A stretch of 64,000 nucleotides of DNA from Microbacterium cremeum (GTDB lineage Bacteria > Actinomycetota > Actinomycetes > Actinomycetales > Microbacteriaceae), in assembly GCF_015277855.1 (NCBI RefSeq), contig NZ_CP063812.1, positions 2,604,001 to 2,668,000 of the forward strand, read 5' to 3'. Within the stretch, counting starts at the first letter, position 1, and the number at the start of each line of letters is the position of its first letter. A model generated the notes under the pieces. It did no database searches and was not told the DNA's origin. It saw nothing but the letters and a program-made list of their open reading frames with translations. Below are positions 52,707 through 62,634 of this stretch, one piece after another. The position numbers and the translations under genes were made by a program.

Positions 52707-54656
52707 GACGGCATTCGCGACGTGCTCGTAGTAGGCGGCCACCGAATCCAGCACGACCGGCCAGCGGTAACGGGAGGCGGTCTCGAGACCCGCCTCTGAT
52801 AGCCGTCGTCTCTCCTGAGGGTCGCCCATGAGCCGACGGATCGCCGCCGCGAGCGCCGCATCATCGTCTTGCGGAACGATCACGCAATTCTCGCCGTCAC
52901 GACAGAAGTCCATGTTTCCGTCCGAGTCCGTCGTGATGACGGGGCAGCCTGCCGCCATGGCCTCGAGCACCGGAAGGCAGAACCCTTCGTGTCGCGATGT
53001 CTGAACGAAGACGGTTGCCGTGTTGTACAGCTCGTTGACCTCCGCGTCCAGGGGCCGTATCCGGTAGTCGACGCGCTCGTCGACGAGGATGTCGGGCTCG
53101 GTGCCGAACAACTGCAGCTTCGGCCGCTCCCGCCCGAGCGAGCGCCAGGCGCGTTCGGTCATCGCGAAATTCTTCTGGAAGAACGACCGCCCCAGCGCTA
53201 GCAAGGTGTTCTCGTCCCGACTGTGGCCGGGCAGCACGCGGAACGTGTCGGAGTCGTAGCCGTGCGGGATCAGCGTCGCGCGGACGCCCACCTCTGCCAG
53301 TTCGCCCTGCTGGAATCGAGCCTCGGTCAGGCTCGCGAACTCGCGCCGATAGCTCGCGACCACAGCGGCGCGCGCAACGGCGTCGTCGGGGTAGAACCAC
53401 GTTTCGAACTCTTGAATCAGATACACGGGCATCCCGTGGTTCACGGAGGCGAGCCAGACCACCTCCGCCGTCTCCCACCAAGTTGCAACCTTGATCGCGT
53501 CCTCATTGCGGAGCGAGAGAATCAGGTCGTCGAAATTGCGGTACGTCACGACCGGCACTCGCAGCTCGAACCACGTCGGCGGACCTTGCAGCGACCAGAC
53601 CGAGACATCGAAGCCGCGCGCGGACAGGCCGTTCGCGATCTCGAAAACGGCCCGGATGCCGCCGCTGATGGTAGTCGCCTGCAGGACGAAGATGATCCGC
53701 GGTGGCTTTCCCCGGGCGCCGACGCGGCGCTCGAGTTGCCACCGGCGCTGCTCGCCCCGCGCGCGGACCACCGGGAGTTCGCTCACGCTGACCACGGTGC
53801 TGCTGAAACACAGCGTCCGAATGTTCCCCGCCCAGGCATGACGTACGAGGCGACCGGCCTGAAGATCAAGATCGAGTCCGTTGAGGTTGCGCGCCGCAAT
53901 GTCGATGCGATCGATCGCCACCGACGTCACATAGAGGCCGTGCGCGGCGGCACCGAGCACGTACCTGGGCATCCGCACCTGGCCGTAGTCGCGCGAACCC
54001 GGAAGTGCCGGGACGAACTCGCCAGTCTGGCGATCGAACTGGTAGCCCGCTGCGGTCCCGTCCGGGCCGGCGTATGCGGGCGTGACGATACCAATCTCGC
54101 CGTCGGCGTGGAACTCGTGCGCAGCATGCTGCAACCGCGCGACCGACTCGGGCTCGGGCAGCGGATGGCCAGCGTCGATGAGGACGACGTCCCACCGCCT
54201 GCGCAACCTGTGCATCCAGTCCAGAATCGAGGCCAAATCGATCACCGGCGACGCGCCGGTGCCGTCCGCGACACTCACCCGCTCAGCTCCCAGACCGTGC
54301 GTCGAGGAGGCTATGCCCGGTGCCAACAGGAAATCGGCGTGCAACACATCGGCCGTACGTCGAATCCACGGCCCGATGTCCCCCACAGGGTCGCCGTACA
54401 CCACCACGACGACGTGCTTCCAATGGACGCGATGCCACGCCGCCGCACGTGCGGGAGTGAGGGTGGTCGTCATCCCGTTGGCGAATGTGGTGCCATCTCC
54501 CGATCTCGCGGCCTTGACGCTGTCGTGATGCCGAGCGTATCCCCGCGGTCCGAGTCGCAGCAGCAGTGCAGTCTCACCCAGGCGTCCGGCGAGCGCGTCG
54601 GCGACCAGAGCGGCTCCGCGAGCGCCTTTCCTCAGGATCCTCTTCAACATACCCAT
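52656..54656 (-). CDS. Two-part glycosyltransferase with C-terminal GT4 domain
   Basis: A 666-residue protein. The N-terminal 330 residues have a GT-A-like feel (HVVVVVYGDPVGDIGPWIRR, RRRWDVVLIDAGHPLPEPE, EIGIVTPAYAGPDGTA) but no clear DxD. The C-terminal half is a convincing GT4 domain: GGIRAVFEIANGLSARGFDV, LLALGRSFFQKNFAMTE, TSRHEGFCLPVLEAMAAGCP with the ExFC-type active-site loop, and TTDSDGNMDFCRDGENC. ATG 54656 has GAGGG 5 nt upstream and is preferred over ATG 54650. The donor is unknown. Confidence 0.82.
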   Translation of the reverse strand: MGMLKRILRKGARGAALVADALAGRLGETALLLRLGPRGYARHHDSVKAARSGDGTTFANGMTTTLTPARAAAWHRVHWKHVVVVVYGDPVGDIGPWIRRTADVLHADFLLAPGIASSTHGLGAERVSVADGTGASPVIDLASILDWMHRLRRRWDVVLIDAGHPLPEPESVARLQHAAHEFHADGEIGIVTPAYAGPDGTAAGYQFDRQTGEFVPALPGSRDYGQVRMPRYVLGAAAHGLYVTSVAIDRIDIAARNLNGLDLDLQAGRLVRHAWAGNIRTLCFSSTVVSVSELPVVRARGEQRRWQLERRVGARGKPPRIIFVLQATTISGGIRAVFEIANGLSARGFDVSVWSLQGPPTWFELRVPVVTYRNFDDLILSLRNEDAIKVATWWETAEVVWLASVNHGMPVYLIQEFETWFYPDDAVARAAVVASYRREFASLTEARFQQGELAEVGVRATLIPHGYDSDTFRVLPGHSRDENTLLALGRSFFQKNFAMTERAWRSLGRERPKLQLFGTEPDILVDERVDYRIRPLDAEVNELYNTATVFVQTSRHEGFCLPVLEAMAAGCPVITTDSDGNMDFCRDGENCVIVPQDDDAALAAAIRRLMGDPQERRRLSEAGLETASRYRWPVVLDSVAAYYEHVANAVSAGEPLAKPAEERVER

Positions 54657-54744
54657 CTGTTCCCTCGGGCCGATCTCCGCGTGCTTCCCGCGGGTCGAGT
54701 CTAAAACGCTGGCCACAGGACTCCGCGGCGAAACCGCGGTCGGA

Positions 54745-54750
54745 TAGGGT
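54745..54750 (+). promoter_or_regulatory. -10 element of the gmd operon
   Basis: TAGGGT lies 7 nt before an in-frame GTG (54758) and 55 nt before ATG 54806, which has its own GAGGAG site. Either a leaderless longer form or a conventional leader is possible. Confidence 0.5.
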
Positions 54751-54805
54751 CTTCTGGGTGAGCGCGCCGCCCGGTGCGCGTCGCGGAATCCCGAGGAGTG
54801 CCACT

Positions 54806-55789
54806 ATGCCCCGCGCGCTGATCACCGGTATCACCGGTCAGGACGGCTTCTATCTGAGCCGCCTGCTGCTGTCGAAGGGCTACGAGGTCTTCGGACTCGT
54901 CCGCGGTCAGAACAATCCGAAGATCGCGGCTCTGGAAAGGGACCTCCCGGGAGTGAGGATCCTCACCGGGGATCTGCTCGACCTCTCGAGCATCCTTCGA
55001 GCACTGGAAGCATCCGCGCCCGATGAGGTGTACAACCTCGGCGCGATCTCCTTCGTTGCGTACTCGTGGGAGAACGTCAGCCTCACGTCGGACGTGACTG
55101 GCAAGGGAGTCCTCAACGTGCTGGAGGCGATCCGCCTCTACGCCCGGGACGATGCCGAGCGGGTGCGGTTCTACCAAGCGTCGAGTTCGGAGATGTTCGG
55201 CAAGGTCCAGCGAGTCCCTCAGACCGAGTCGACGCTGCTGTGGCCGCGATCACCGTACGGCGTCGCCAAAGTGTACGGGCACTACATGACGATCAACTAC
55301 CGCGAGTCGTACGGCATGCACGCGTCGTCGGGCATCCTTTTCAACCACGAGTCGCCGCTGCGCGGTCCCGAGTTCGTCACGCGCAAAATCACCCTCGCCG
55401 CCGCGCGGATCGCTGCAGGCAAGCAGGACAAGCTCTACCTCGGAAACCTCGACGCGCGCCGCGACTGGGGCTTTGCCGGCGACTACGTCGAGGCCATGTG
55501 GCGAATGCTGCAGCAGGACGTCGCCGACGACTACGTGGTGTCGACGAACGAGACGCACTCCGTCCAGGAGTTCGTCGAGCGCGCATTCGGGCGCGTGGGA
55601 ATCGACGATTGGCAGCGATACGTCGAGCAGGATGCGCGATTCCTCCGTCCCGCCGAGGTGGACCTCCTCATCGGCGACTCGTCGAAGGCACACGAACGCC
55701 TCGGCTGGAAGCCGGCCGTCACGTTCAATGCGCTCGTCGACATGATGGTCGATGCCGACGTCGCACGTGTACGGAACGCCGAGGCGTAG
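54806..55789 (+). CDS. gmd: GDP-mannose 4,6-dehydratase-like protein (first)
   Basis: A 327-residue short-chain dehydrogenase of the GMD group, expected to convert GDP-D-mannose to GDP-4-keto-6-deoxymannose. NADP-binding is in TGITGQDG (7-14); the catalytic set is SSSEMFG plus Y151xxxK155 in SPYGVAKVYGH. GMD signatures NHESPLRGPEFVTRKIT and YLGNLDARRDWGFAGDYVEAMW are intact. ATG 54806 has GAGGAG 7 nt upstream. The stop is followed immediately by the next gene's ATG. Confidence 0.9.
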   Translation: MPRALITGITGQDGFYLSRLLLSKGYEVFGLVRGQNNPKIAALERDLPGVRILTGDLLDLSSILRALEASAPDEVYNLGAISFVAYSWENVSLTSDVTGKGVLNVLEAIRLYARDDAERVRFYQASSSEMFGKVQRVPQTESTLLWPRSPYGVAKVYGHYMTINYRESYGMHASSGILFNHESPLRGPEFVTRKITLAAARIAAGKQDKLYLGNLDARRDWGFAGDYVEAMWRMLQQDVADDYVVSTNETHSVQEFVERAFGRVGIDDWQRYVEQDARFLRPAEVDLLIGDSSKAHERLGWKPAVTFNALVDMMVDADVARVRNAEA

Positions 55790-56788
55790 ATGTCCCGCGC
55801 CTTGGTGACGGGGATCACCGGCCAGACCGGCAGCTACCTCGCAGAGCACCTTCTCGCTCACGGCTGGGAGGTGCACGGCCTCGTCCGCCACTCCGACAGC
55901 TCCCGCGCCGCGTTCTCTGAGCTCGCTCCCGCGGCTGAACTCCATACCGGAGACCTCGCAGATCTCGACGGAATCGTGCGCCTCGTGCGCGACGTTCAGC
56001 CCACGTCGATCTTCAACCTCGGAGGGCTGTCGTCGGTTGCGCGGTCGTGGGATGACCCGATCGCCGCAGCCACGATCACCGGGCTGCCCGTCAGCGCACT
56101 GCTGGACGCCGCGCTGCGACTGCAGGAGAGTCGCGATGGGCACGTCTCGTTCGTTCAGGCGTCGAGTGCCGAGATCTTCGGAGTCGCCGAAACGTCTCCG
56201 CAGGACGAGTCCACCCCGGTACGCCCGTCGAACCCGTACGGGGCGGCCAAGGCGTACGGTCATCACCTCGTGGGCGTATACCGAGCTCGAGGGCTCGCGG
56301 CCTCGAGTTGCATTCTGTACAACCACGAGTCGCCGCGCCGACCAGCCGAGTTCGTGACGCGGAAGATCACGCGCGGGGCGGCGCGCATTCGGCTCGGACT
56401 GCAGGAGAACCTCACACTCGGCAATCTCGAGGCGCGGCGCGACTGGGGATGGGCCCCGGACTTCGCTCGAGCGTTGGCAGCGGCGGCGACGCATCCTGAC
56501 GACTACGTGATCGCGACAGGGGTGTCGCATTCGGTTCGCGACTTCGCGGCCGCCGCCTTCAGCGCCGTCGGCATCAATGACTGGGAGCCGCTGGTAACGA
56601 TCGACACCGCGCTCTTGCGGCACGGCGATGCGGCCGTGCAAGCGGGTAACGCCAGTCGAGCACGGGACGTGCTCGGCTGGAAGCCGTCCGTCACCTTCGA
56701 AGAGATGGTGCGCAGGATGGTAGAGGCGGACCTCGCAGAGGCATCGAACCCTGAGCAATCCGCGCACGATCGGAGCGGAGCCCGATGA
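55790..56788 (+). CDS. GDP-mannose 4,6-dehydratase-like protein (second)
   Basis: A 332-residue tandem paralogue of the preceding protein. TGITGQTG, SSAEIFG, Y150xxxK154 in NPYGAAKAYGHH, NHESPRRPAEFVTRKIT and LGNLEARRDWGWAPDFARAL are all present, so it keeps GMD features rather than those of the shorter GDP-4-keto-6-deoxymannose reductases. It could be a second dehydratase, a reductase or an epimerase evolved from GMD. The two proteins might also form a mixed oligomer. The gene starts at the base after the upstream stop. Confidence 0.85.
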   Translation: MSRALVTGITGQTGSYLAEHLLAHGWEVHGLVRHSDSSRAAFSELAPAAELHTGDLADLDGIVRLVRDVQPTSIFNLGGLSSVARSWDDPIAAATITGLPVSALLDAALRLQESRDGHVSFVQASSAEIFGVAETSPQDESTPVRPSNPYGAAKAYGHHLVGVYRARGLAASSCILYNHESPRRPAEFVTRKITRGAARIRLGLQENLTLGNLEARRDWGWAPDFARALAAAATHPDDYVIATGVSHSVRDFAAAAFSAVGINDWEPLVTIDTALLRHGDAAVQAGNASRARDVLGWKPSVTFEEMVRRMVEADLAEASNPEQSAHDRSGAR

Positions 56789-57903
56789 TCGCCATGACCA
56801 TGATGGTCCGTGACGAGGCCGACATCGTCGGCGCGATGATCCAGCATCACCTCGATCAGGGAATCGACCTGTTCCTCGTCACCGACAACGGATCAGTCGA
56901 CGGGACCAGGGAGATACTGCAGGACTTCGCCCGTCGCGGATTGATCGAACTCGCGCACGATCCGAGACACCTCAAACAACAGCACGAAGTCGTCACCGCG
57001 ATGTCACGCGAGGCCGCGCGCCGCAGGGCGACGTGGGTGCTCAATGCCGACGCCGATGAGTTCTGGAGCGCGAAGTCGGCCGGACTGAGCATCCGTGAAG
57101 AGCTCGGCACGCTCGATCCCGCGCTCGGCGCGTTCCCGGTTCCGGTGATCGACATGACCGGCCCGGCGGCGCAGCGCGGTACAGGTCTCCAGCGCTTGGT
57201 GTATCGCGACGTGAGGCCCGACGAGGTGATGGAATCGCTCGGCATCCACGCCCACGCGACGCCCGACGTCGCCTTCGTGCCGAACGAGAGTGTCGTCGTC
57301 GCGCAGGGCAACCACTTCGTGAACGTGGATGCCCGGGGCGAGCTGCCCGCCGGCCGCGGACTCGTCGTGCGTCATTTCCCGTGGCGATCATGGGACCAGT
57401 TCCACCGCAAAGTCGAGAACGCGGGCCGCGCGTACGCCGCGTCTCCCCACCTGCGGCCGAGTGCCAACCACCACGGCATGCGAGACTACCGACGGCTTCA
57501 GGATGGGCTGCTCCCTGCCTCGTACGTCGCACGACACCCGTCCCCCGACGAACTCGCAGACGGCATCCGACGCGGTTGGTTCATTGAGGACCGCACGATC
57601 GCGGACGCACTCCCGTCTCCGGTCGCTGACGTCGAATTCACAGAGGTCGACGCCGAGATCGGCCGGCTGCTCATGAAGGCTCTGCGACCGATCGAGGCAC
57701 GCCTGCACGCGCTCGAAGGGTCCGAGCGACGGGCCACCGACAAGCTCGACTTCGAACTGCACCATGTGGCTGAGCTCGACGAGCTCGTCGCACGCCTCCG
57801 CGAGGAGAATGCCGCGGTGACCCACGAGCTCCGCGAGCTTCGGCGAAGCCGCCTGGTGCGGTCCGCCGAGCGTGTGTCGCGGTGGCGGTGGCAACACCGC
57901 TGA
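56785..57903 (+). CDS. Glycosyltransferase with C-terminal coiled coil
   Basis: A 372-residue protein. IAMTMMVRDEADIVGAMIQHH and DLFLVTDNGSVDGTREIL form a GT2/GT92-like nucleotide-binding half, VLNADADEFW (about 87-96) gives the DxD, and RHFPWRSWDQFHRKVENAG lies on the acceptor side. The last 80 residues are strongly helical and charged, with heptad-like spacing (LDELVARLREENAAVTHELR), so oligomerisation or membrane-complex binding is likely. The start overlaps the upstream stop (ATGA). Placement with Gmd enzymes suggests transfer of the 6-deoxyhexose, but this is inference. Confidence 0.8.
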   Translation: MIAMTMMVRDEADIVGAMIQHHLDQGIDLFLVTDNGSVDGTREILQDFARRGLIELAHDPRHLKQQHEVVTAMSREAARRRATWVLNADADEFWSAKSAGLSIREELGTLDPALGAFPVPVIDMTGPAAQRGTGLQRLVYRDVRPDEVMESLGIHAHATPDVAFVPNESVVVAQGNHFVNVDARGELPAGRGLVVRHFPWRSWDQFHRKVENAGRAYAASPHLRPSANHHGMRDYRRLQDGLLPASYVARHPSPDELADGIRRGWFIEDRTIADALPSPVADVEFTEVDAEIGRLLMKALRPIEARLHALEGSERRATDKLDFELHHVAELDELVARLREENAAVTHELRELRRSRLVRSAERVSRWRWQHR

Positions 57904-57939
57904 GGCTCTCGCGGATCCTGGCGCACAGTCGGCGAACGG

Positions 57940-57945
57940 TACCCT
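57940..57945 (+). promoter_or_regulatory. -10 element of rmlB-rmlCD (leaderless)
   Basis: TACCCT lies 6 nt before the ATG of rmlB, with no ribosome site in the 49-bp gap after the preceding gene. Confidence 0.5.
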
Positions 57946-57948
57946 TGA

Positions 57949-58950
<1,002 letters not shown>

Positions 58951-58991
58951 CACCGCTCACGGCCATCGAACGCACTTTCGGAGAACGACAC

Positions 58992-60410
58992 ATGACTGAA
59001 TTCGGCAAGCCGCTCGCAGCGAGCGAGACACCCATCCCTGGACTTGTCGTGTGGGATCTGCCCGTGCACGGCGACGGCCGCGGCTGGTTCAAAGAGAACT
59101 GGCAGCGCGAGAAGATGACCTCGATGGGGCTGCCCGACTTCGGTCCGGTCCAGAACAACATCTCGTTCAACGATGCTGTCGGTACCACTCGGGGCATTCA
59201 CGCGGAGCCCTGGGACAAATGGGTGTCGGTCGCGACCGGTCGCATCTTCGGGGCGTGGGTCGACCTTCGCGAGGGACCCACGTTCGGCGCCGTGTTCACG
59301 ACCGAGCTCGATCCGTCGCGCGCGATCTTCGTTCCGCGCGGGGTGGGCAACGCCTACCAGACCCTCGCCCCCGACACAGCGTACGTATACCTGGTCAATG
59401 ATCACTGGTCACCCGACGCCTCGTACACGTTCCTCAACCTCGCCGATGAAACCGCCGCTATCGAGTGGCCCATCCCGCTCGCCGACGTAGAGATCTCGCC
59501 CAAGGATCGTGCGCACCCCAGGCTCGCCGAGGTGACGCCGATGACGGGCCTCAAGACCCTCATCGTTGGGGCGAACGGCCAGCTCGGCCGCGCCTTGCGG
59601 AGCGAGTTCGGAGAGTCGGACGCTATCGAGTACGCCACCCGGGACAGTATCGATCTCGCGTCCCCGCATCTGACGACGGCTCGACGGTGGCGCGACTACG
59701 GCACGATCATCAATGCAGCGGCGTACACGGCAGTAGACACGGCCGAAACGCCGACCGGTCGCGTCGCCTCGTGGGCCGCGAACGTCCAAGGGGTGGCGAA
59801 TTTGGCGGGAGTCGCAACACGCAACGGCATCGTGCTGGTGCATGTCTCGAGCGACTACGTGTTCGATGGCACAGTCGATCGCCCTTACCGCGAGGACGAT
59901 CCGCTGTCACCGCTGGGTGTCTATGGCCAGACGAAGGCGGCGGGCGACGCAGTCGTCGCAACCGTGCCTCGCCACTACATCGTGCGCACTTCGTGGGTCA
60001 TCGGTGACGGCAACAACTTCGTGCGGACAATGGCCTCCCTCGCCAGAAAGGGAATCGACCCGGCCGTGGTGGACGATCAGATCGGACGCTTGACCTTCGC
60101 CTCTGACATCGCTCGCGGCATCCGGCACCTGATCACGGCCGGCGCCCCGTTCGGCACCTACAACCTGACCAGCGACGGGTCGCCCATGTCGTGGGCGGAC
60201 GTTGCGCGACTCGTCTACGAGATCACGGGGCACGATCCGAATCGGGTGAGGCCCGTCACGACAGACGATTACTTCGCCGCGGCCACCACCCCCGTCGCAC
60301 CGCGCCCCCGGAACAGCCTCCTCGATCTCTCACGGATCGTCGAGTCCGGCTTCACCCCTCCCATCGCCGAACAGCGCCTCCGCGAGTTCTTAACGCATAA
60401 GATCGCTTGA
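58992..60410 (+). CDS. rmlCD: Fused dTDP-4-dehydrorhamnose 3,5-epimerase and reductase
   Basis: A 472-residue bifunctional protein completing dTDP-L-rhamnose. Residues 1-183 form the RmlC cupin: GDGRGWFKENWQREKM, VQNNISFNDAVGTTRGIHAE with the catalytic His, and FVPRGVGNAYQTLAPD. From M184 an RmlD SDR domain begins (GANGQLGRAL, INAAAYTAVDTAE, VSSDYVFDG, YGQTKAAGD as YxxxK, RTSWVIGDGNNFVRTM). The domains join with a short linker and no stop, so the fusion is real and both parts look intact. It ends only 10 bp from the convergent cell-wall gene. Confidence 0.95.
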   Translation: MTEFGKPLAASETPIPGLVVWDLPVHGDGRGWFKENWQREKMTSMGLPDFGPVQNNISFNDAVGTTRGIHAEPWDKWVSVATGRIFGAWVDLREGPTFGAVFTTELDPSRAIFVPRGVGNAYQTLAPDTAYVYLVNDHWSPDASYTFLNLADETAAIEWPIPLADVEISPKDRAHPRLAEVTPMTGLKTLIVGANGQLGRALRSEFGESDAIEYATRDSIDLASPHLTTARRWRDYGTIINAAAYTAVDTAETPTGRVASWAANVQGVANLAGVATRNGIVLVHVSSDYVFDGTVDRPYREDDPLSPLGVYGQTKAAGDAVVATVPRHYIVRTSWVIGDGNNFVRTMASLARKGIDPAVVDDQIGRLTFASDIARGIRHLITAGAPFGTYNLTSDGSPMSWADVARLVYEITGHDPNRVRPVTTDDYFAAATTPVAPRPRNSLLDLSRIVESGFTPPIAEQRLREFLTHKIA

Positions 60411-60420
60411 ACCCGCTCGC

Positions 60421-62538
60421 TTAGCCGCCCGTGTATCGCGAGGTGTGAGCCCTGAGGACCCACCGATCGCCGCCAGACACACGCAGCAGCAGCCAGTCGC
60501 CGGCCATCGTGACAGCGGTGGCGTCGGCAATCGTGCCAGCCGGGATCGTCGTGGATGAGATTGCGCAGTCGCTCTGCGGCGCCGATCGTCCTGTGCTCGC
60601 CACCTCGAGGACATACGTATACCGCGCGGTCTTGGTCTCTGCCGGAGGCTGGCAAGCCTCCTCTTGAGTCGCAGCGCGCACGGTCGACCGTGCGACCCAC
60701 CTGTCTCCCCCGAGCAGTCTCACCCGCAGCCAGTCGCCCGCCGACGTGCTCGCTGTGGGAGAGACCACGGTGCCCGCCGAGAGCGCCGTCGACCCAGCGC
60801 CGCAACTTGTCAGCGGCGCGGTGCGCGCGACGGCCCCGCCTTCGACGATGACGTACGTCCGCTTGGCGGCGCGCTCTGGGACCACGAGATCACACGGCGC
60901 GGTGCTGGTCAGCTGAGTCACTCCGCGTCGATCGATCCACACTTCACCGCGACCAGTCGAGACAAGCAGCCAATCGCGTGCGCTACTGGTCTGAATCGCC
61001 TGCACAGCGGTTCCTCCCGATAGCGTGACCACACCGAAGCCGCAGTCCGCACTGGGAGCGAGACGCCCCGTCACCCCCGACGCGGGAATCAGGTAGTGCA
61101 GCTTGGCGGGTGCGACACCGCCCGGCCGGGCGCACGGGGACTCAGCGTCGGTCGCCCTGCGCAGATCGCTTCGCACGACCCATCTGCCGATCGCACCGGC
61201 GTTCACCTTCACCCAGAGCCGGTCGCTACTCACCGCGGTCGCCTGAAGGATCGTCCCCTCGTCCGCGGTCTCGGATCCGGTTCCGCAGTCACTATCAGGA
61301 ACCGCTCGCAGAAGGGTTGACTCGCTGTCGACGACGTACGCGTACTTTGCGGAGGCAACCCCGCCCGGGAGTGCACAAGCGCTCTCTTGGGCAGTCGCGT
61401 ACCGCAAGTAGTCCCGATGCACCCAGCGATCACCCGCTTCATGGTGCACCTTCAGCCATCGATCGTCGACCGCAACTGCCTGCAGAACCGTACCTTGCTC
61501 GAGTGCTACGACACCCCTCTCGCAGGCGACGCTAGGGGCGAGCCGGCCGTTGAGCACCGTCGCTGTCACGACGTACGTCTTGACCGCTGGCATGGCCGTC
61601 GCCGGCTGGGTGCACGGATCCGGCCCGTTCTGCGTGGATCCGAACCAGTCCGTGAAGTAGTTGTAGAAGTTCCTGTTCCCGTAGCTCGAGCAGGGGTCAG
61701 TCGAGGCCGCATACCCGGCGCGGATCGCCGCCGCGTTGGGCTGGTACGGCGTGTAGTAGTACAGGTTCGCGGTCGCCTGGTTCTGGATGTACACGGGCGA
61801 CGATCCGCACGCGGCGTTCGGGTGCCAGCGCACGTTCCACGTCTTGCCCGGCGCGAACCACGTGAAGTACTGGCTCGTCCCCGGAGGGTTCGCGTAGCGC
61901 TTCAGCTGCCAGGCGGCGCCGAACACCTGATTGAAGAAGCCGTAGTAGCGGGTGTCGCAGGCTGCGGTGTCGGGGCACCCCTGCCCCATCGCGATGGTGT
62001 AGCGCCAATCGGACGGCCAGACATGCGTGACGAGGCCCTGCTCCTTCTGGAGTGTGGCCAGGATCACCTGCGGGTTGATCCCGCAGGCCTGCGCGACCTT
62101 GTAGATGATGCGCGAGGCGCGCTCGCGCACGCCGCCCGAGTAGGCACCGCACATCGCGTCGGCGTTCGTGGTGCGAGAGGTGTCGTACCAGTCCTTGAGG
62201 CAGATGTAGCCCGCCTTGCACGAAGGGACCTTGCTCTGCAGGAAGCTCTGGATCTGCGCCTCGGTCATCGTGCTCTTGTTGAAGAACACGGCGTCGCTGA
62301 TGATGTTGCCCGGCTGGAACTTGGAGAGATCGGCGGCCTTCACGACACCGGCGTCCGCGACGCCGCCCACGGCCGCCGGCACGTCGGCGCTCGTGGCCAA
62401 CGCTCCGGCGGATGCCGCCGAAGCGGCCGCCGGCTGCGCGCCTGCGGCCATGCCGCCGACGAACAGCCCTGTCATCGCGATCGCTGCGACCGCCCCCCGC
62501 GCGAGTGCGCGCACGTCTGCCTTCCAAGCCCCCGCCAT
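60421..62538 (-). CDS. Secreted lysozyme-like protein with five SH3-like repeats
   Basis: A 705-residue exported protein. A signal peptide is clear (ALARGAVAAIAMTGLFVGG, likely cleaved after the AAASA run). Residues about 65-310 form a lysozyme/SLT-like domain with NPQVILATLQKEQGLV, whose Glu is the likely catalytic residue, and several Cys. From about 318 five repeats of about 77 residues follow, each with a Tyr-rich first strand (KTYVV, KYAYVV, LHYLI, RTYVIV, YTYVLE), a Cys before a GT-A stretch, WLxV and RWVxR; most carry a second Cys. Peptidoglycan or glycan binding is likely. A leaderless start fits CACACT 6 nt upstream with TTGTAC 17 nt further. Confidence 0.8.
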   Translation of the reverse strand: MAGAWKADVRALARGAVAAIAMTGLFVGGMAAGAQPAAASAASAGALATSADVPAAVGGVADAGVVKAADLSKFQPGNIISDAVFFNKSTMTEAQIQSFLQSKVPSCKAGYICLKDWYDTSRTTNADAMCGAYSGGVRERASRIIYKVAQACGINPQVILATLQKEQGLVTHVWPSDWRYTIAMGQGCPDTAACDTRYYGFFNQVFGAAWQLKRYANPPGTSQYFTWFAPGKTWNVRWHPNAACGSSPVYIQNQATANLYYYTPYQPNAAAIRAGYAASTDPCSSYGNRNFYNYFTDWFGSTQNGPDPCTQPATAMPAVKTYVVTATVLNGRLAPSVACERGVVALEQGTVLQAVAVDDRWLKVHHEAGDRWVHRDYLRYATAQESACALPGGVASAKYAYVVDSESTLLRAVPDSDCGTGSETADEGTILQATAVSSDRLWVKVNAGAIGRWVVRSDLRRATDAESPCARPGGVAPAKLHYLIPASGVTGRLAPSADCGFGVVTLSGGTAVQAIQTSSARDWLLVSTGRGEVWIDRRGVTQLTSTAPCDLVVPERAAKRTYVIVEGGAVARTAPLTSCGAGSTALSAGTVVSPTASTSAGDWLRVRLLGGDRWVARSTVRAATQEEACQPPAETKTARYTYVLEVASTGRSAPQSDCAISSTTIPAGTIADATAVTMAGDWLLLRVSGGDRWVLRAHTSRYTGG

Positions 62539-62544
62539 GGGACC

Positions 62545-62573
62545 AGTGTGGCGGATGTGACTGCTGAGTACAA
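62545..62573 (-). promoter_or_regulatory. Candidate promoter of the repeat-containing wall protein
   Basis: On the minus strand TTGTAC, a 17-nt spacer and CACACT precede the ATG by 6 nt, which would give a leaderless message. The remainder of the 96-bp gap has no other structure that I recognise. Confidence 0.4.
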
Positions 62574-62634
62574 CATCAACGTCGCATCCGTTCGAACGAC
62601 ACGCGACGCGCACCGATCTCTCAGCCGCCCGTCC

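Noticed and set aside
54758..54806. Leaderless GTG 54758 as the main start of gmd
   Set aside because: TAGGGT fits, but the extra 16 residues are not family-like and ATG 54806 has an ideal GAGGAG site. It is kept only as an alternative.
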